Assembly: GCF_040409955.1 (NCBI RefSeq)
Contig: NZ_CP123385.1
Location: 533,501-597,500, forward strand
Direction of reading: 5' to 3'
DNA length: 64,000 nucleotides
From: Salipiger sp. H15
GTDB lineage: Bacteria; Pseudomonadota; Alphaproteobacteria; Rhodobacterales; Rhodobacteraceae
Shown piece by piece: positions 33,354 to 42,350 of this stretch (positions are counted from its first letter, which is position 1; each line of letters starts with the position of its first letter). A program made the translations under genes and the position numbers. The notes below the pieces were generated by a model that worked only from the letters and a program-made list of their open reading frames with translations, did no database searches and was not told where the DNA came from.

Positions 33354-34244
33354 ATGCGCAGCGCTGACCTTGCCCAGAAGATATCCAACCGGGTGATCCG
33401 CGAGATCGCCGAGGGCCATTACTCTGCGGGCGACCGCCTGACGACGCAGTCGATCGCGGACCGCTACGGCGTTTCCCGCACACCCGTGCGCACGGCTCTC
33501 GGCCTGCTCGCCGAGCAGGGCATCCTCGGGCAGGTCCCGAACCGGGGCTATTTCGTCAGCAACGCGATCCCCGACGGTGCCCTCGCCTCGACGAGCGAGG
33601 ACGAGCTCACCCGGGAATACCAGTCGCTGGCCGAGGACTGGATCCGTGACCGCATCCCCGAGGAGATGACCGAGCTCGCGCTACGGGAGCGCTATTCCTG
33701 GACCAAGGTACGCACGCAGGAACTGCTGGGCCGGGCGCAGCGCGAGGGCTGGGCCGAGCGCAAGGAGGGCTATGGCTGGCGCTTCCTGCCGGTTGCCAAG
33801 ACGCCAGAGGCCTTCGACCAGATCTACCGCTTCCGCATTGCCAACGAGCCGGTCGCCATGCTGGAGCCCACCTTCCGGATCGATTTCCGCAGGCTGGCGG
33901 AGCTGCGCGAGGTGCAGGAAAAGCTGATCCATGCGGATCCGGCAACCATGCCCAACGAGACCATCCTGCAGCACGGGGCGGATTTCCACGAGAGCCTCGT
34001 GGCGATGTGCGGCAACCCCTTCTTCCTGATCGCCCTCGAGCGGGTCAACCGGATGCGCCGCCTCATGGAATATCGCGCGCGGGTGGACCGGGGCCGGCTG
34101 GCGAACGAATGCGGCGAGCATCTCGAGATCCTGACCCTGCTCGAGCAGGAGCGCATCGCCGAAGCCTCGCAGCGGCTGCGCCGGCACCTCGAGGACGCGC
34201 GGAACCGCAAGGCCCCGAACGCCCGCGCCTGGGCGGAGGGGTGA
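33354..34244 (+). CDS. GntR-type regulator with two winged-helix domains and an FCD-like domain
   Basis: 296 residues from ATG 33354 behind GAGGAGG. Residues ~5-70 form a GntR winged helix (QSIADRYGVSRTPVRTALGL, then NRGYFVS). Residues ~85-150 look like a second one: ELALRERYSWTKVRTQELLG, then REGWAERKEGYGWRFLPV. Residues ~155-285 are FCD-like helices with FHESLVAMCGNPFFLIALER. Typical FCD regulators are 220-250 residues with one winged helix. Divergent from tctC, so it should control tctCBA and aconitase in response to the substrate. Confidence 0.87.
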   Translation: MRSADLAQKISNRVIREIAEGHYSAGDRLTTQSIADRYGVSRTPVRTALGLLAEQGILGQVPNRGYFVSNAIPDGALASTSEDELTREYQSLAEDWIRDRIPEEMTELALRERYSWTKVRTQELLGRAQREGWAERKEGYGWRFLPVAKTPEAFDQIYRFRIANEPVAMLEPTFRIDFRRLAELREVQEKLIHADPATMPNETILQHGADFHESLVAMCGNPFFLIALERVNRMRRLMEYRARVDRGRLANECGEHLEILTLLEQERIAEASQRLRRHLEDARNRKAPNARAWAEG

Positions 34245-34281
34245 GCCCTACCCTCGACAAGCCGGAAACCATGCGCACCCG

Positions 34282-34306
34282 GTCAGGCGGGATCATCCCG
34301 CCTGAC
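34282..34306. terminator. strong hairpin between convergent genes
   Basis: GTCAGGCGGGA-TCA-TCCCGCCTGAC, an 11-bp perfect stem with a three-base loop, lies between gntR and purU, which converge. No T-run on either strand. It could serve both directions. Confidence 0.5.
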
Positions 34307-34362
34307 GCCGGAAGGCTTGGTGCGCCGTCAGGTCAAGCGCGGAAGAGGAGACCGCAAGTGGC

Positions 34363-35247
34363 TCAGCCCATCCGCTCGGACGCGTGCTCGCCCGGGCTTG
34401 CCGGGAAGACCACGGTCTTGTCGCGGTTGAGGAACACCCGGCGATGGATATGCGCATGGATGGCGCGGGCCAGGACCTGGCTCTCCACATCGCGGCCAAG
34501 GCTGACGTAGTCCTCGGCGCTCTGCGCATGGGTGACGCGGATCGTGTCCTGCTCGATGATCGGGCCCTCGTCGAGGTCGGCGGTCACGTAATGCGAGGTC
34601 GCGCCGATCAGCTTCACCCCCCGCTCGAAGGCCTGCTTGTAGGGGTTCGCCCCCTTGAAGGACGGCAGGAAGGAGTGGTGGATGTTGATGATCCGGCCCG
34701 ACATCTTCCGGCACATCTCGTCGCTGAGGATCTGCATGTAACGGGCCAGAACGATCAGGTCCGCGCCGGTCTCCTCGACCACGCGCATGATCTCGGCCTC
34801 TGCGTCGGGCTTATTCTCCTTGGTGACCTTGATGCAATGGAACGGCAGGTCATGGTTCACCACCACCTTCTGGTAGTCGAGGTGGTTGGAGATCACCGCG
34901 ACGATCTCGATCGGCAGCGCGCCGATCCGCCAGCGGTAGAGCAGGTCATTCAGGCAGTGCCCGAAGCGGCTGACCATGATCACCACCTTCATCTTCTCCG
35001 ACGGATCGTGGAAGGCGAACTCGGCGCCGAGCCGTGCGGCGGTCTCGGCGAAGCCCTCACTCAGCGCCTCGCGCGTCGCGCCCTTCTCCGAGACGAAGCT
35101 GAGACGCATGAAGAAGCGGTCATTCTCGATGTCGGAGAACTGCGAGCTGTCGTGGATGTTGCAGCCCCGCTCGGCGAGGTAGGTGGAAATGGCCGCCACG
35201 ACGCCGGAGCGCACGGGACAGGAGACGGTCAGGATGATCTTGGACAT
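34363..35247 (-). CDS. purU: formyltetrahydrofolate deformylase
   Basis: 294 residues. An N-terminal ACT domain (~1-80; VSCPVRSGVVAAISTYLAER) is followed by the formyltransferase-fold catalytic domain: NIHHSFLPSFKGANPYKQAF holds the Asn/His pair and TSHYVTADLDEGPIIEQD the catalytic Asp. PurU hydrolyses 10-formyl-THF to formate and THF. Within a sarcosine/betaine island it frees folate carrier and balances one-carbon units. Last gene of the leftward sox-glyA-purU series, 110 bases after glyA. Confidence 0.95.
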   Translation of the reverse strand: MSKIILTVSCPVRSGVVAAISTYLAERGCNIHDSSQFSDIENDRFFMRLSFVSEKGATREALSEGFAETAARLGAEFAFHDPSEKMKVVIMVSRFGHCLNDLLYRWRIGALPIEIVAVISNHLDYQKVVVNHDLPFHCIKVTKENKPDAEAEIMRVVEETGADLIVLARYMQILSDEMCRKMSGRIINIHHSFLPSFKGANPYKQAFERGVKLIGATSHYVTADLDEGPIIEQDTIRVTHAQSAEDYVSLGRDVESQVLARAIHAHIHRRVFLNRDKTVVFPASPGEHASERMG

Positions 35248-35357
35248 GTCTGTTGGACCCAGTTTGAGCGGTGTCCCGGCGCGCGGCGCGGGACCGGGAC
35301 GTATGGTCTTCGTGCGTCCCGCCCGGGCTGCGGGCGGGACGGGAGCGCGGGGCGTGG

Positions 35358-36632
35358 TCAGGCAGGGGTGGAGTAGATCGGGAAGTCGTCGCAGAGCGCC
35401 TGCACTTCGGCACGCACCATCGCCTCGACCTCGGCATTGCCCTCGGGGTCGTGCGACAGCGCATCGATCACCCGCAGGATGAGCCCGCCGATGAGCTCGA
35501 ACTCCGCCTCGCGGAAGCCGCGCGTGGTGCCCGCCGAGGTGCCGAGACGGATGCCCGAAGTGACGAAGGGCTTCTGCGGATCGTTCGGAATGGCGTTCTT
35601 GTTGCAGGTGAGCCCGGCGCGTTCGAGCGCGATCTCGGCGGCCTTGCCGGTCACGCCCTTGGGCTGAAGGTCCACGAGCACCATGTGGCTGTCGGTGCCG
35701 CCCGAGACGATGCCGAGCCCGCCGACCATCAGCACGTCGGCCAGCGCCTTGGCGTTCTCGATCACCTGGCCGGCGTAGTCGGCGAACTCGGGCTGCAGCG
35801 CCTCGCCGAAGGCCACGGCCTTGGCGGCGATCACATGCATCAGCGGGCCGCCCTGGTTGCCGGGGAAGACCGCCGAGTTGAGCTTCTTCGCAAGCGCCTC
35901 GTCATTGGTGAGGATGACGCCGCCGCGCGGACCGCGCAGGGTCTTGTGCGTGGTCGAGGTGACGACGTGGGCATGCGGCACCGGGTTCGGGTACTTGCCG
36001 CCTGCGATGAGCCCCGCGTAATGCGCCATGTCGACCATCAGGTAGGCGCCCACCTCGTCGGCGATCCGGCGGAAACCCTCGAAGTCGATGCGGCGCGGAT
36101 AGGCCGAGGCGCCGGCGACGATCAGCTTGGGCTTCGTCTCGAGCGCCTTCGCGCGGACTTTCTCCATGTCGATGAGGTGGCTCTCGGCATCGACCTCGTA
36201 GGAGACCACGTCGAACCACTTGCCCGACATGGTGACCGGCGAGCCATGGGTCAGGTGCCCGCCATGGGCCAGCGACAGGCCCATGATCCGGTCGCCCGGC
36301 TCGAGCAGCGCGAGGAACACCGCCTGGTTGGCCTGCGCGCCGGAATGAGGCTGCACGTTGGCATATTCGGCCCCGAAAAGCTGCTTCAGCCGGTCGATCG
36401 CCACCGCCTCGACCGCGTCCACGTGCTCGCAGCCGCCGTAGTAGCGCTTGCCGGGATAGCCTTCGGCATACTTGTTGGTCAGCACCGAGCCCTGCGCCGC
36501 CATGACGCTGGCCGAAACGATGTTCTCCGAGGCGATGAGCTCGATCTGGCTCTGCTGGCGCTTCAGCTCCGCGGCCACGGCGGTCGCGATGACGGCATCG
36601 GAGATGCCGCCCTTGGGCAGTCTGTTGAACAT
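35358..36632 (-). CDS. glyA: serine hydroxymethyltransferase
   Basis: 424 residues, normal length. Substrate and cofactor blocks: [40 protein letters not shown], and the PLP lysine in [15 protein letters not shown]. It joins glycine (the sarcosine oxidase product) with 5,10-methylene-THF (also made by sarcosine oxidase) to give serine, so it drains both products of the preceding genes. The gap to soxG is only 16 bases. Probably a second, catabolic GlyA beside a housekeeping one, which I cannot verify here. Confidence 0.95.
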   Translation of the reverse strand: MFNRLPKGGISDAVIATAVAAELKRQQSQIELIASENIVSASVMAAQGSVLTNKYAEGYPGKRYYGGCEHVDAVEAVAIDRLKQLFGAEYANVQPHSGAQANQAVFLALLEPGDRIMGLSLAHGGHLTHGSPVTMSGKWFDVVSYEVDAESHLIDMEKVRAKALETKPKLIVAGASAYPRRIDFEGFRRIADEVGAYLMVDMAHYAGLIAGGKYPNPVPHAHVVTSTTHKTLRGPRGGVILTNDEALAKKLNSAVFPGNQGGPLMHVIAAKAVAFGEALQPEFADYAGQVIENAKALADVLMVGGLGIVSGGTDSHMVLVDLQPKGVTGKAAEIALERAGLTCNKNAIPNDPQKPFVTSGIRLGTSAGTTRGFREAEFELIGGLILRVIDALSHDPEGNAEVEAMVRAEVQALCDDFPIYSTPA

Positions 36633-36648
36633 GGTCTATCCCTTCAGA

Positions 36649-37197
36649 TCAGAGAGTTTCAGCGGCGAGTTCACGTGCCCCGATCTGCAGGAGGTGCAGC
36701 AGGTGGGGGGCGAAGCTGTTCCAGATGTCGAGGCGGAAGCGGTCTTCGGCGTCGCGCCAGAGGGTGACCGTGGCGCCGTCGAAGAGCGTGCGGCGGGCGG
36801 TGCCGGGGGCGATGGTATCGATGTCGCGGGCGCAGCCGATGGTGATCAGCTCGGCGGCGCGCGGGCCCTCGATGACGAAGGTCACCTCGCGGGCCGAGAT
36901 GTCGACGAGGCTGTGCGGCAGCGTGCCGTAGACCCCGGCGCAGGCCTCCGCGATGGGCGCGGCCTCCGAGGCCAGCAGGACCCATTCGTCGGGGCCGAGG
37001 CAGGCGGCCTCGATGGGGCCCTTGACGGTCTGCCCGATGCGGCGCGGCAGGGTCACCCCCAGCGCCTGCTCGAGCGGCGCGAGATCCCCCCGCGCGCGCA
37101 GCGAGAAGCGGGTCCTGGGCAGGGCCGAGCTCACCTTGGCGGCCGGGGTCTCGGCCAGGGTGGCGGGCGGGAAGGCGGAAAGCGGGGCGTTCATCAT
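36649..37197 (-). CDS. soxG: sarcosine oxidase gamma subunit
   Basis: 182 residues. The first two codons are both ATG (37197, 37194), and GAGGAGG just ahead suits the second better. FSLRARGDLAPLEQALGVTL, PDEWVLLASE and HSLVDISAREVTFVIEGPRA match SoxG, which adopts a small GcvT-like fold and supports assembly of the heterotetramer. It follows the 3' part of soxA by seven bases, and the frame is intact even though soxA is interrupted. Confidence 0.9.
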   Translation of the reverse strand: MMNAPLSAFPPATLAETPAAKVSSALPRTRFSLRARGDLAPLEQALGVTLPRRIGQTVKGPIEAACLGPDEWVLLASEAAPIAEACAGVYGTLPHSLVDISAREVTFVIEGPRAAELITIGCARDIDTIAPGTARRTLFDGATVTLWRDAEDRFRLDIWNSFAPHLLHLLQIGARELAAETL

Positions 37198-37204
37198 GGC
37201 CTCC

Positions 37205-37825
37205 TCAGATCTTCAGCCGGGTGTTCTCGGGATCGACGAAGACCGTTCCGGTGATCTTCGCCGCGATGGTGCGGTCGGGCATCGGGATGTGGACGGTCTC
37301 GCCCATCCGCCCGTGCCCGCCCGCGACCAGCGCCAGCGCGATGGGACGGCCCGCGGCATCCGAGTGGTAGGACGAGGTCACGTGGCCGACCATGGTCATC
37401 GGGATCGCTTGGCTGGGGTCGAAGACGATCTGCGCCCCCTCCTCGAGCTTGCTGCCATCCTCGGTCAGCAGCCCGACCAGCTGCTTGCGGCCCTCGGCCA
37501 CGAGGTCGGGCCGCGCCATGCCGCGCTTGCCGACGAAGTCGGGCTTCGACTTGCCGACGGCCCAGCCCATGCCCGCGTCGATCGGCGTGACCGTGCCGTC
37601 GGTGTCCTGGCCGACGATGATGTAGCCCTTCTCGGCGCGCAGGACGTGCATGGTTTCCGTGCCATAGGCGCAGATGTTGAACCTCTGCCCGGCCTCCCAG
37701 AGCAGCTCCCAGAGCCTGCGGCCCATCGGCGCGGGCACGTTGACCTCGAAGCCGATCTCGCCGGTGAAGCTGACGCGGAAGAGCCGCGCGGGGATGCCCG
37801 CGACGCTGCACTCGGTGCAGGACAT
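37205..37825 (-). CDS. soxA: sarcosine oxidase alpha subunit, C-terminal piece behind an amber codon
   Basis: In the same frame as the upstream piece and separated only by TAG (37832-37834) plus two codons. An ATG at 37810-37825 (MSCTECSVAGIP) is preceded by GAGGAGG about 11 bases upstream, so independent initiation is possible; 206 residues would result. It carries the second half of the folate-binding GcvT domain and the C-terminal barrel (FRVSFTGEIGFEVNVPAPMG, VGQDTDGTVTPIDAGMGWAV). No further lesions are visible, which argues against old decay. Confidence 0.8.
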   Translation of the reverse strand: MSCTECSVAGIPARLFRVSFTGEIGFEVNVPAPMGRRLWELLWEAGQRFNICAYGTETMHVLRAEKGYIIVGQDTDGTVTPIDAGMGWAVGKSKPDFVGKRGMARPDLVAEGRKQLVGLLTEDGSKLEEGAQIVFDPSQAIPMTMVGHVTSSYHSDAAGRPIALALVAGGHGRMGETVHIPMPDRTIAAKITGTVFVDPENTRLKI

Positions 37826-37831
37826 GTGCCG

Positions 37832-40207
37832 CTAGGCCTCCTCGGCCAGCTCGACGCCCTCGACGAAGGGCGCCAGCAGCTTCGCGGCATCGGGGCCGTT
37901 GAGCGCGATGGTGGACCATTGCTCGGTGGTCGAGGTGAGCCAGACGTTCAGGTCCGGCCACTCGGTCTGCAGGTAGTCCTCCATCATGTTCAGCACCCGC
38001 GCGGCGCCCCCGGTGGTGGTGGTGACGTGGAACTTGTCCTGCGCCATGCGGCCGATGACGCCGTCGTCGCGGATGAAGCCGTCGTCGCCGCAAAGCAGGC
38101 CATAGCGGCAGCGGCCCGGCGCCAGCTTGCTCCAGGGATTGGTGTACATGCGGTTCATGAACTCGACGGCGTCGGGGCCGACGACCTCGATCTTGCCCAG
38201 CGTCGAGGCGTCGAAGATGCCGACGCCGGCGCGGGTGGCGCGGCACTCGCGGCTGACCGCCGCCTCCATGTCCTCGCCCGGCCGCGGGAAGTACCAGGCC
38301 CGGCGCCACTGGCCGACCGGCTCGAAGACCGCGCCCTGTTCCTCGGCCCAGAGATCGATCTGGGTCTTGCGCGTCACCTCGAAGTGCCCGCCGCGGTGAT
38401 AGCCCGCGAAGGCGCCGAAGCTGGTCGGGGTATAGGGCGGGCGGAAGGTGGTCAGGCCGACCGAAGGCTGTTTCTTTCCAAGCGCATCCGCGGCGATGTT
38501 GAGACCGTTGATATTGGACATCTTGCCCTGGTCGGTGGCCATGCCGTTGGTGGTGTAGCGCTTGACGTGCTCGATCGAGCGCATGCCCTCGCGCACCGCG
38601 AGGCGCAGGTCCTTGGCGGTCACGTCGTTCTGGTAGTCGACGAAGGCCTTGGCCTTGCCGGGGCTGAGGTCGGTCGGCAGTTCCCTGTGCGACACGCCCG
38701 AGCCGGCGCGGTCGTCCGAGACGGTGTAGGCCCGCGCGTCCCCGGTCTTGCCGAGCGCCTCGACCACCGCGCGGCCCTTCTCGGCGCCGTCGTTCAGCAC
38801 CGCCTCGAGGCCCCAGAGGCCGCGGCTGGCGCCGGCGATGACGCAATCCTCCGGCGTGCGCTCGGGCAGGAAGGTGGTGCGGTCGTCGTCCCAGGCCAGC
38901 GTGCCCCTGGTGTGCGAGAAGAGGTGCAGCGAGGGCGTCCAGCCGCCCGACATCAGCACCGCGTCGCAGGCGATCTCCTCGCCCGCGCCGACCCTGCCGC
39001 CGGAGACCGGGTTGATCCGGATCGAGGCGACCCGCAGCCGGCCCTTGGTCGCCGTGGCGGTGCGGCCGAGCTTGACGGGGATGCCGCGCAGCCGCGCCTC
39101 GGCCATCAGCTCCTCGCTGACGCTGGCCCGCGTGTCGGCGATGGCCTGCACCCTGGCGCCGGCGTCCGAGAGATCGAACGCCGCGTGCCAGGCACTGTCA
39201 TGCGAGGTCAGCACCACGGGGCGGCTCCCCACCAGCACGCCGTAGCGGTTGAGGTAGGTCTGCGCCGCGCCCGCCAGCATGACGCCGGGGCGGTCGTTGC
39301 CGTGGAAGACCAGCGGCTTTTCCAGCGCGCCCTGCGCCAGCACCACCTGCTTCGCCCGCACCCGCCAGAGCCGCTCGCGCGGGGTGTCGGCGGGCAGCTG
39401 CGCGAGGTGGTCGGTCAGCCGCTCGCAGAGGCCGATGAGGTTCTGGTGGTAGTAGCCGATGGCGGTGGTGCGGGTCATCACCTTGACGCCCGCGGCCTTC
39501 AGCGCGGCCAGCTCGGAGGCCAGCCAGTCCCAGGCCGGGATGCCGTCGATCTGCGCCTGCGGCTCCGAGAGCAGCGTGCCCCCCGCCTCGGCATTCTCGT
39601 CCACGAGCACGACCTTGAGGCCCGCCTCGGCAGCGACCTTCGCCGCGGCGAGGCCCGAGGGCCCGGCGCCGACGATCAGCACGTCGCAATGCAGGTTGCG
39701 CGAGGCGTAGCTGTCGGGGTCTTCCTCGGTGGGGCTCACCCCGAGCCCGGCGGCGGCGCGGATGAAGGGCTCGTAGACCTTGTCCCAGAAGCTGCGCGGC
39801 CACATGAAGGTCTTGTAGTAGAAGCCGGCCGAGAAGAGCATGTAGGCTGCGTCGTTGACCGCGCCGATGTCGAACTTCAGGCTCGGGTACTTGTTCTGCG
39901 AGCTGGTCTCGAGCCCGCCCCAGATCTCCTGCACCGTGGCGCGGGTGTTGGGCTCGAACCGGCCCGGGCCGCGGCGGGTGCCGATCAGCGCGTTCGGCTC
40001 CTCGGAGCCCGCCGCCACCGGCCCGCGCGGGCGGTGGTACTTGAACGAGCGGCCCATCAGGTGCACGCCATTCGCGAGCAGCGCCGAGGCGACCGTGTCG
40101 CCCTCGTAGCCCTGGAAGGTCCTGCCGTCGAAGGTGAAGTTCACCGGGCGGCTGCGGTTGACGCGGCCCTTGCCTGCGACACGGGCGGATGCGCGATGGC
40201 TGCTCAT
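37832..40207 (-). CDS. soxA: sarcosine oxidase alpha subunit, main piece ending at an amber codon
   Basis: 791 residues. Together with the downstream piece and the amber codon the frame is 1001 codons before the final stop, normal SoxA length. An N-terminal ferredoxin-like Fer2_4 domain (~18-105; HLMGRSFKYHRPRG) precedes a FAD/NAD fold (CDVLIVGAGPSGLAAAKVAA, ~174-193), the SoxA linker and the first half of the folate domain (NRMYTNPWSKLAPGRCRYGL). The stop falls inside the folate domain. SoxA makes the complex that oxidises sarcosine to glycine and passes the methyl to THF as 5,10-methylene. The start overlaps the soxD stop, with GGAGG upstream. Confidence 0.88.
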   Translation of the reverse strand: MSSHRASARVAGKGRVNRSRPVNFTFDGRTFQGYEGDTVASALLANGVHLMGRSFKYHRPRGPVAAGSEEPNALIGTRRGPGRFEPNTRATVQEIWGGLETSSQNKYPSLKFDIGAVNDAAYMLFSAGFYYKTFMWPRSFWDKVYEPFIRAAAGLGVSPTEEDPDSYASRNLHCDVLIVGAGPSGLAAAKVAAEAGLKVVLVDENAEAGGTLLSEPQAQIDGIPAWDWLASELAALKAAGVKVMTRTTAIGYYHQNLIGLCERLTDHLAQLPADTPRERLWRVRAKQVVLAQGALEKPLVFHGNDRPGVMLAGAAQTYLNRYGVLVGSRPVVLTSHDSAWHAAFDLSDAGARVQAIADTRASVSEELMAEARLRGIPVKLGRTATATKGRLRVASIRINPVSGGRVGAGEEIACDAVLMSGGWTPSLHLFSHTRGTLAWDDDRTTFLPERTPEDCVIAGASRGLWGLEAVLNDGAEKGRAVVEALGKTGDARAYTVSDDRAGSGVSHRELPTDLSPGKAKAFVDYQNDVTAKDLRLAVREGMRSIEHVKRYTTNGMATDQGKMSNINGLNIAADALGKKQPSVGLTTFRPPYTPTSFGAFAGYHRGGHFEVTRKTQIDLWAEEQGAVFEPVGQWRRAWYFPRPGEDMEAAVSRECRATRAGVGIFDASTLGKIEVVGPDAVEFMNRMYTNPWSKLAPGRCRYGLLCGDDGFIRDDGVIGRMAQDKFHVTTTTGGAARVLNMMEDYLQTEWPDLNVWLTSTTEQWSTIALNGPDAAKLLAPFVEGVELAEEA

Positions 40208-40506
40208 TTCTGGCCCTCCTTCAGCGCGGCGAGGTCGGGGCGCGGCGCGCCCGCCTTGTAGGTGGTCAGGAACTTGTCGGTGACGGTGTTGCGCACGGCG
40301 TTGAAGAAGCGCCCGCAGCCGTGCAGGTGGCGCCAGCGCTCGAAGTGGTCACCCTTCACGTTGTCACGCATGAAGAGGAACTGCTGCCAGGCATCGTCGC
40401 TCATCTCCGAGGGGTTCTCCGGCCGGGCGATATGCGCCTCGCCGGCATAGGTGAACTCGACCTCGGGCAGCGTCTCGTCGCAATAGGGGCAATGTATCAG
40501 GAGCAT
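40204..40506 (-). CDS. soxD: sarcosine oxidase delta subunit
   Basis: 100 residues, standard for SoxD. The zinc site is visible: CPYC at residues 6-9 and RHLHGCGRFFN around 59-69 (His60/His62/Cys64). The subunit holds Zn and clamps the alpha chain. AAGGA lies eight bases upstream of the start. It is 39 bases after soxB and overlaps soxA by ATGA. Confidence 0.94.
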   Translation of the reverse strand: MLLIHCPYCDETLPEVEFTYAGEAHIARPENPSEMSDDAWQQFLFMRDNVKGDHFERWRHLHGCGRFFNAVRNTVTDKFLTTYKAGAPRPDLAALKEGQK

Positions 40507-40545
40507 GGGCGTCGTCCTTAATGTGCAGTCATCATCGCGCGCAGG

Positions 40546-41799
40546 TCAGTGCGCGACTGCGGCCGCCGCCGCCTCGTCGATCAGCCGGCCGGTGCGGAAG
40601 CGGTCGAGCGTGAAGGGGGCGTTGATCGGGTGCGGCTCGTCCTTGGCGATGGTCCAGGCGAAGACATGCGCCGAGCCCGGCGTGGCCTTGAAGCCGCCCG
40701 TCCCCCAGCCGCAGTTGACGTAGAGGTTCTTGACCGGCGTCTTGCCGATGATCGGCGAGCGGTCCGGCGTGTTGTCGGTGATCCCCGCCCATTTGCGCAG
40801 CATCCGCATGCGGTTGAAGATCGGGAAGACCTCCGAGATCGCCGCGATCGTATGCTCGATCAGCGGCAGCCCGCCGCGCTGCGAGTAGCTGACATACTGG
40901 TCGGTGCCGCTGCCGATCACCAGCTCGCCCTTGTCGGACTGGCTGCAATAGGCGTGCACGGCGTTCGACATGACCACGCAGGGGAACACCGGCTTCACCG
41001 GCTCGGAGACCAGCGCCTGCAGCGGCATCGACTCGAGCGGCAGGCGGACATCGGCGGTCGCCATCACCTGGGTGTTGTGGCCCGAGGCCGAGACCGCGAC
41101 CTTTTTCGCCTTGATGAAGCCCTTCTCGGTGTCCACCCCGGCGACCGAGCCGTCGGGGTTGCGGCGGATCGCGGTCACCGCGCAGTTCTGGATGATGTCG
41201 ACGCCCCGCGCCGCGGCGCCCCGGGCATAGCCCCAGGCCACCGCGTCGTGCCGCGCCGTGCCCGCCCGCTCCTGAAGCGCGCCGCCCATGACGGGGTAGC
41301 GCGAGGTCTTCGAGATGTTGATCGGCGGGCAGTACTCCTTGCACTCCTCCGGCGTCAGCCAGCGGTTGTCGACGCCGTTGAGCCGGTTGGCATGCACGTG
41401 GCGCTTGAAGCTCTGCACGTCATGCACGGTGTGCGCGAGCATGAGGCAGCCGCGGTTCGAGTACATGACGTTGTAGTTCAGCTCCTGGCTGAGGGTCTGC
41501 CAGAGATCCACCGAGTGGTCGAAGAGCCGCGCGCTCTCGTCGTAGAGGTAGTTCGAGCGGATGATCGTGGTGTTGCGCCCGGTGTTGCCGCCGCCGAGCC
41601 AGCCCTTGTCGATCACCGCGATATTGGTGATGCCGTGCTGCGTCGCGAGGTAGTAGGCCGCCCCGAGCCCGTGCCCGCCGGCGCCGACGATGACCACGTC
41701 ATACTCGGCCTTCGGCTGGCTGTCCGGCCACTGCTCGGTCCAGTTCCTGTGACCGGTGACGGCGTTCTTGAGAAGGGAAAAGGCGTTGAACCGCGTCAT
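40546..41799 (-). CDS. soxB: sarcosine oxidase beta subunit
   Basis: 417 residues. The FAD-binding fold is DVVIVGAGGHGLGAAYYLAT (~34-53), continuing VIDKGWLGGGNTGRNTTIIR. His184 in TARHDAVAWGYARG is the position that carries covalent FMN in the heterotetrameric enzymes. VNCGWGTGGFKATPGSAHVF is the C-terminal FAD contact. SoxB oxidises sarcosine and hands electrons to oxygen through FMN. First gene of the soxBDAG-glyA-purU series, divergent from the BCCT gene. Confidence 0.94.
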   Translation of the reverse strand: MTRFNAFSLLKNAVTGHRNWTEQWPDSQPKAEYDVVIVGAGGHGLGAAYYLATQHGITNIAVIDKGWLGGGNTGRNTTIIRSNYLYDESARLFDHSVDLWQTLSQELNYNVMYSNRGCLMLAHTVHDVQSFKRHVHANRLNGVDNRWLTPEECKEYCPPINISKTSRYPVMGGALQERAGTARHDAVAWGYARGAAARGVDIIQNCAVTAIRRNPDGSVAGVDTEKGFIKAKKVAVSASGHNTQVMATADVRLPLESMPLQALVSEPVKPVFPCVVMSNAVHAYCSQSDKGELVIGSGTDQYVSYSQRGGLPLIEHTIAAISEVFPIFNRMRMLRKWAGITDNTPDRSPIIGKTPVKNLYVNCGWGTGGFKATPGSAHVFAWTIAKDEPHPINAPFTLDRFRTGRLIDEAAAAAVAH

Positions 41800-42350
41800 C
41801 GGAGGGCCCCCGGCTGGAATGGCGTTCGGCTATCCGTAGCGAGCCCTTCGGCCAGCGGCGTGAGCTTTTGCGACAGTGCCATCGGATCTTTGCGTCGGGG
41901 CCCGTGTCGCGATGATCCGGTTGCCCTTGGGCTGCCACGCCGGCCGCCGGGACCGTGGGTTTCGGCGCCCCGCCCCGTGACCCGTGGAGACCGACCTGCG
42001 AATCCCTGCGTTACAACTTATTAAATTCAGATAGTTACGCTGCACCCTACCCGCTCGCGCGCCCGAAACCTCCCACCCCGCGCCCCCTCCCGGCGCACGC
42101 CAGCGGGCCGGAACCGGCACCCGGCGTCGCGAAGATACCGGGGCTCTGTCGTTCCGGTTCTGCCCTGCGTGCGGACTTCCCTGAATAACCTCCGGACCGC
42201 AGATCAGCCTGCCGCCTGTCCGGGCTCAGTACAGCCGCAACGGCCCAGGGCGCGCATATTCCGCGCCGCACATCACCCCGCACCAAGACGGGCAGAAGCC
42301 TCCGGACGTGACTTGGCGAAAGGCTCCTTACCAGCAGAGGAGAGCCTCAC
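41800..42350. promoter_or_regulatory. 550-base divergent control region between soxB and the BCCT gene
   Basis: No gene is supported here. An AT-rich patch at about 42010-42050 (TTACAACTTATTAAATTCAG, then ATAGTTACG) is the only strong composition break and is the best candidate for the divergent promoters and for the site of the GbdR-like activator. The rest is GC-rich with scattered short dyads. Confidence 0.4.

Noticed and set aside
37832..37834. Pyrrolysine reading of the soxA amber codon
   Set aside because: Sarcosine oxidase is not a pyrrolysine enzyme family, pyl genes are not expected in this group, and none are visible in the window. Kept only as a remote alternative in the soxA finding.
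36953..40261. Very long open frame on the plus strand opposite soxA, soxD and soxG
   Set aside because: It is antisense to well-supported sox genes, rich in Arg/His/Gly/Ala as expected for shadow frames in high-GC DNA, and has no family motif.
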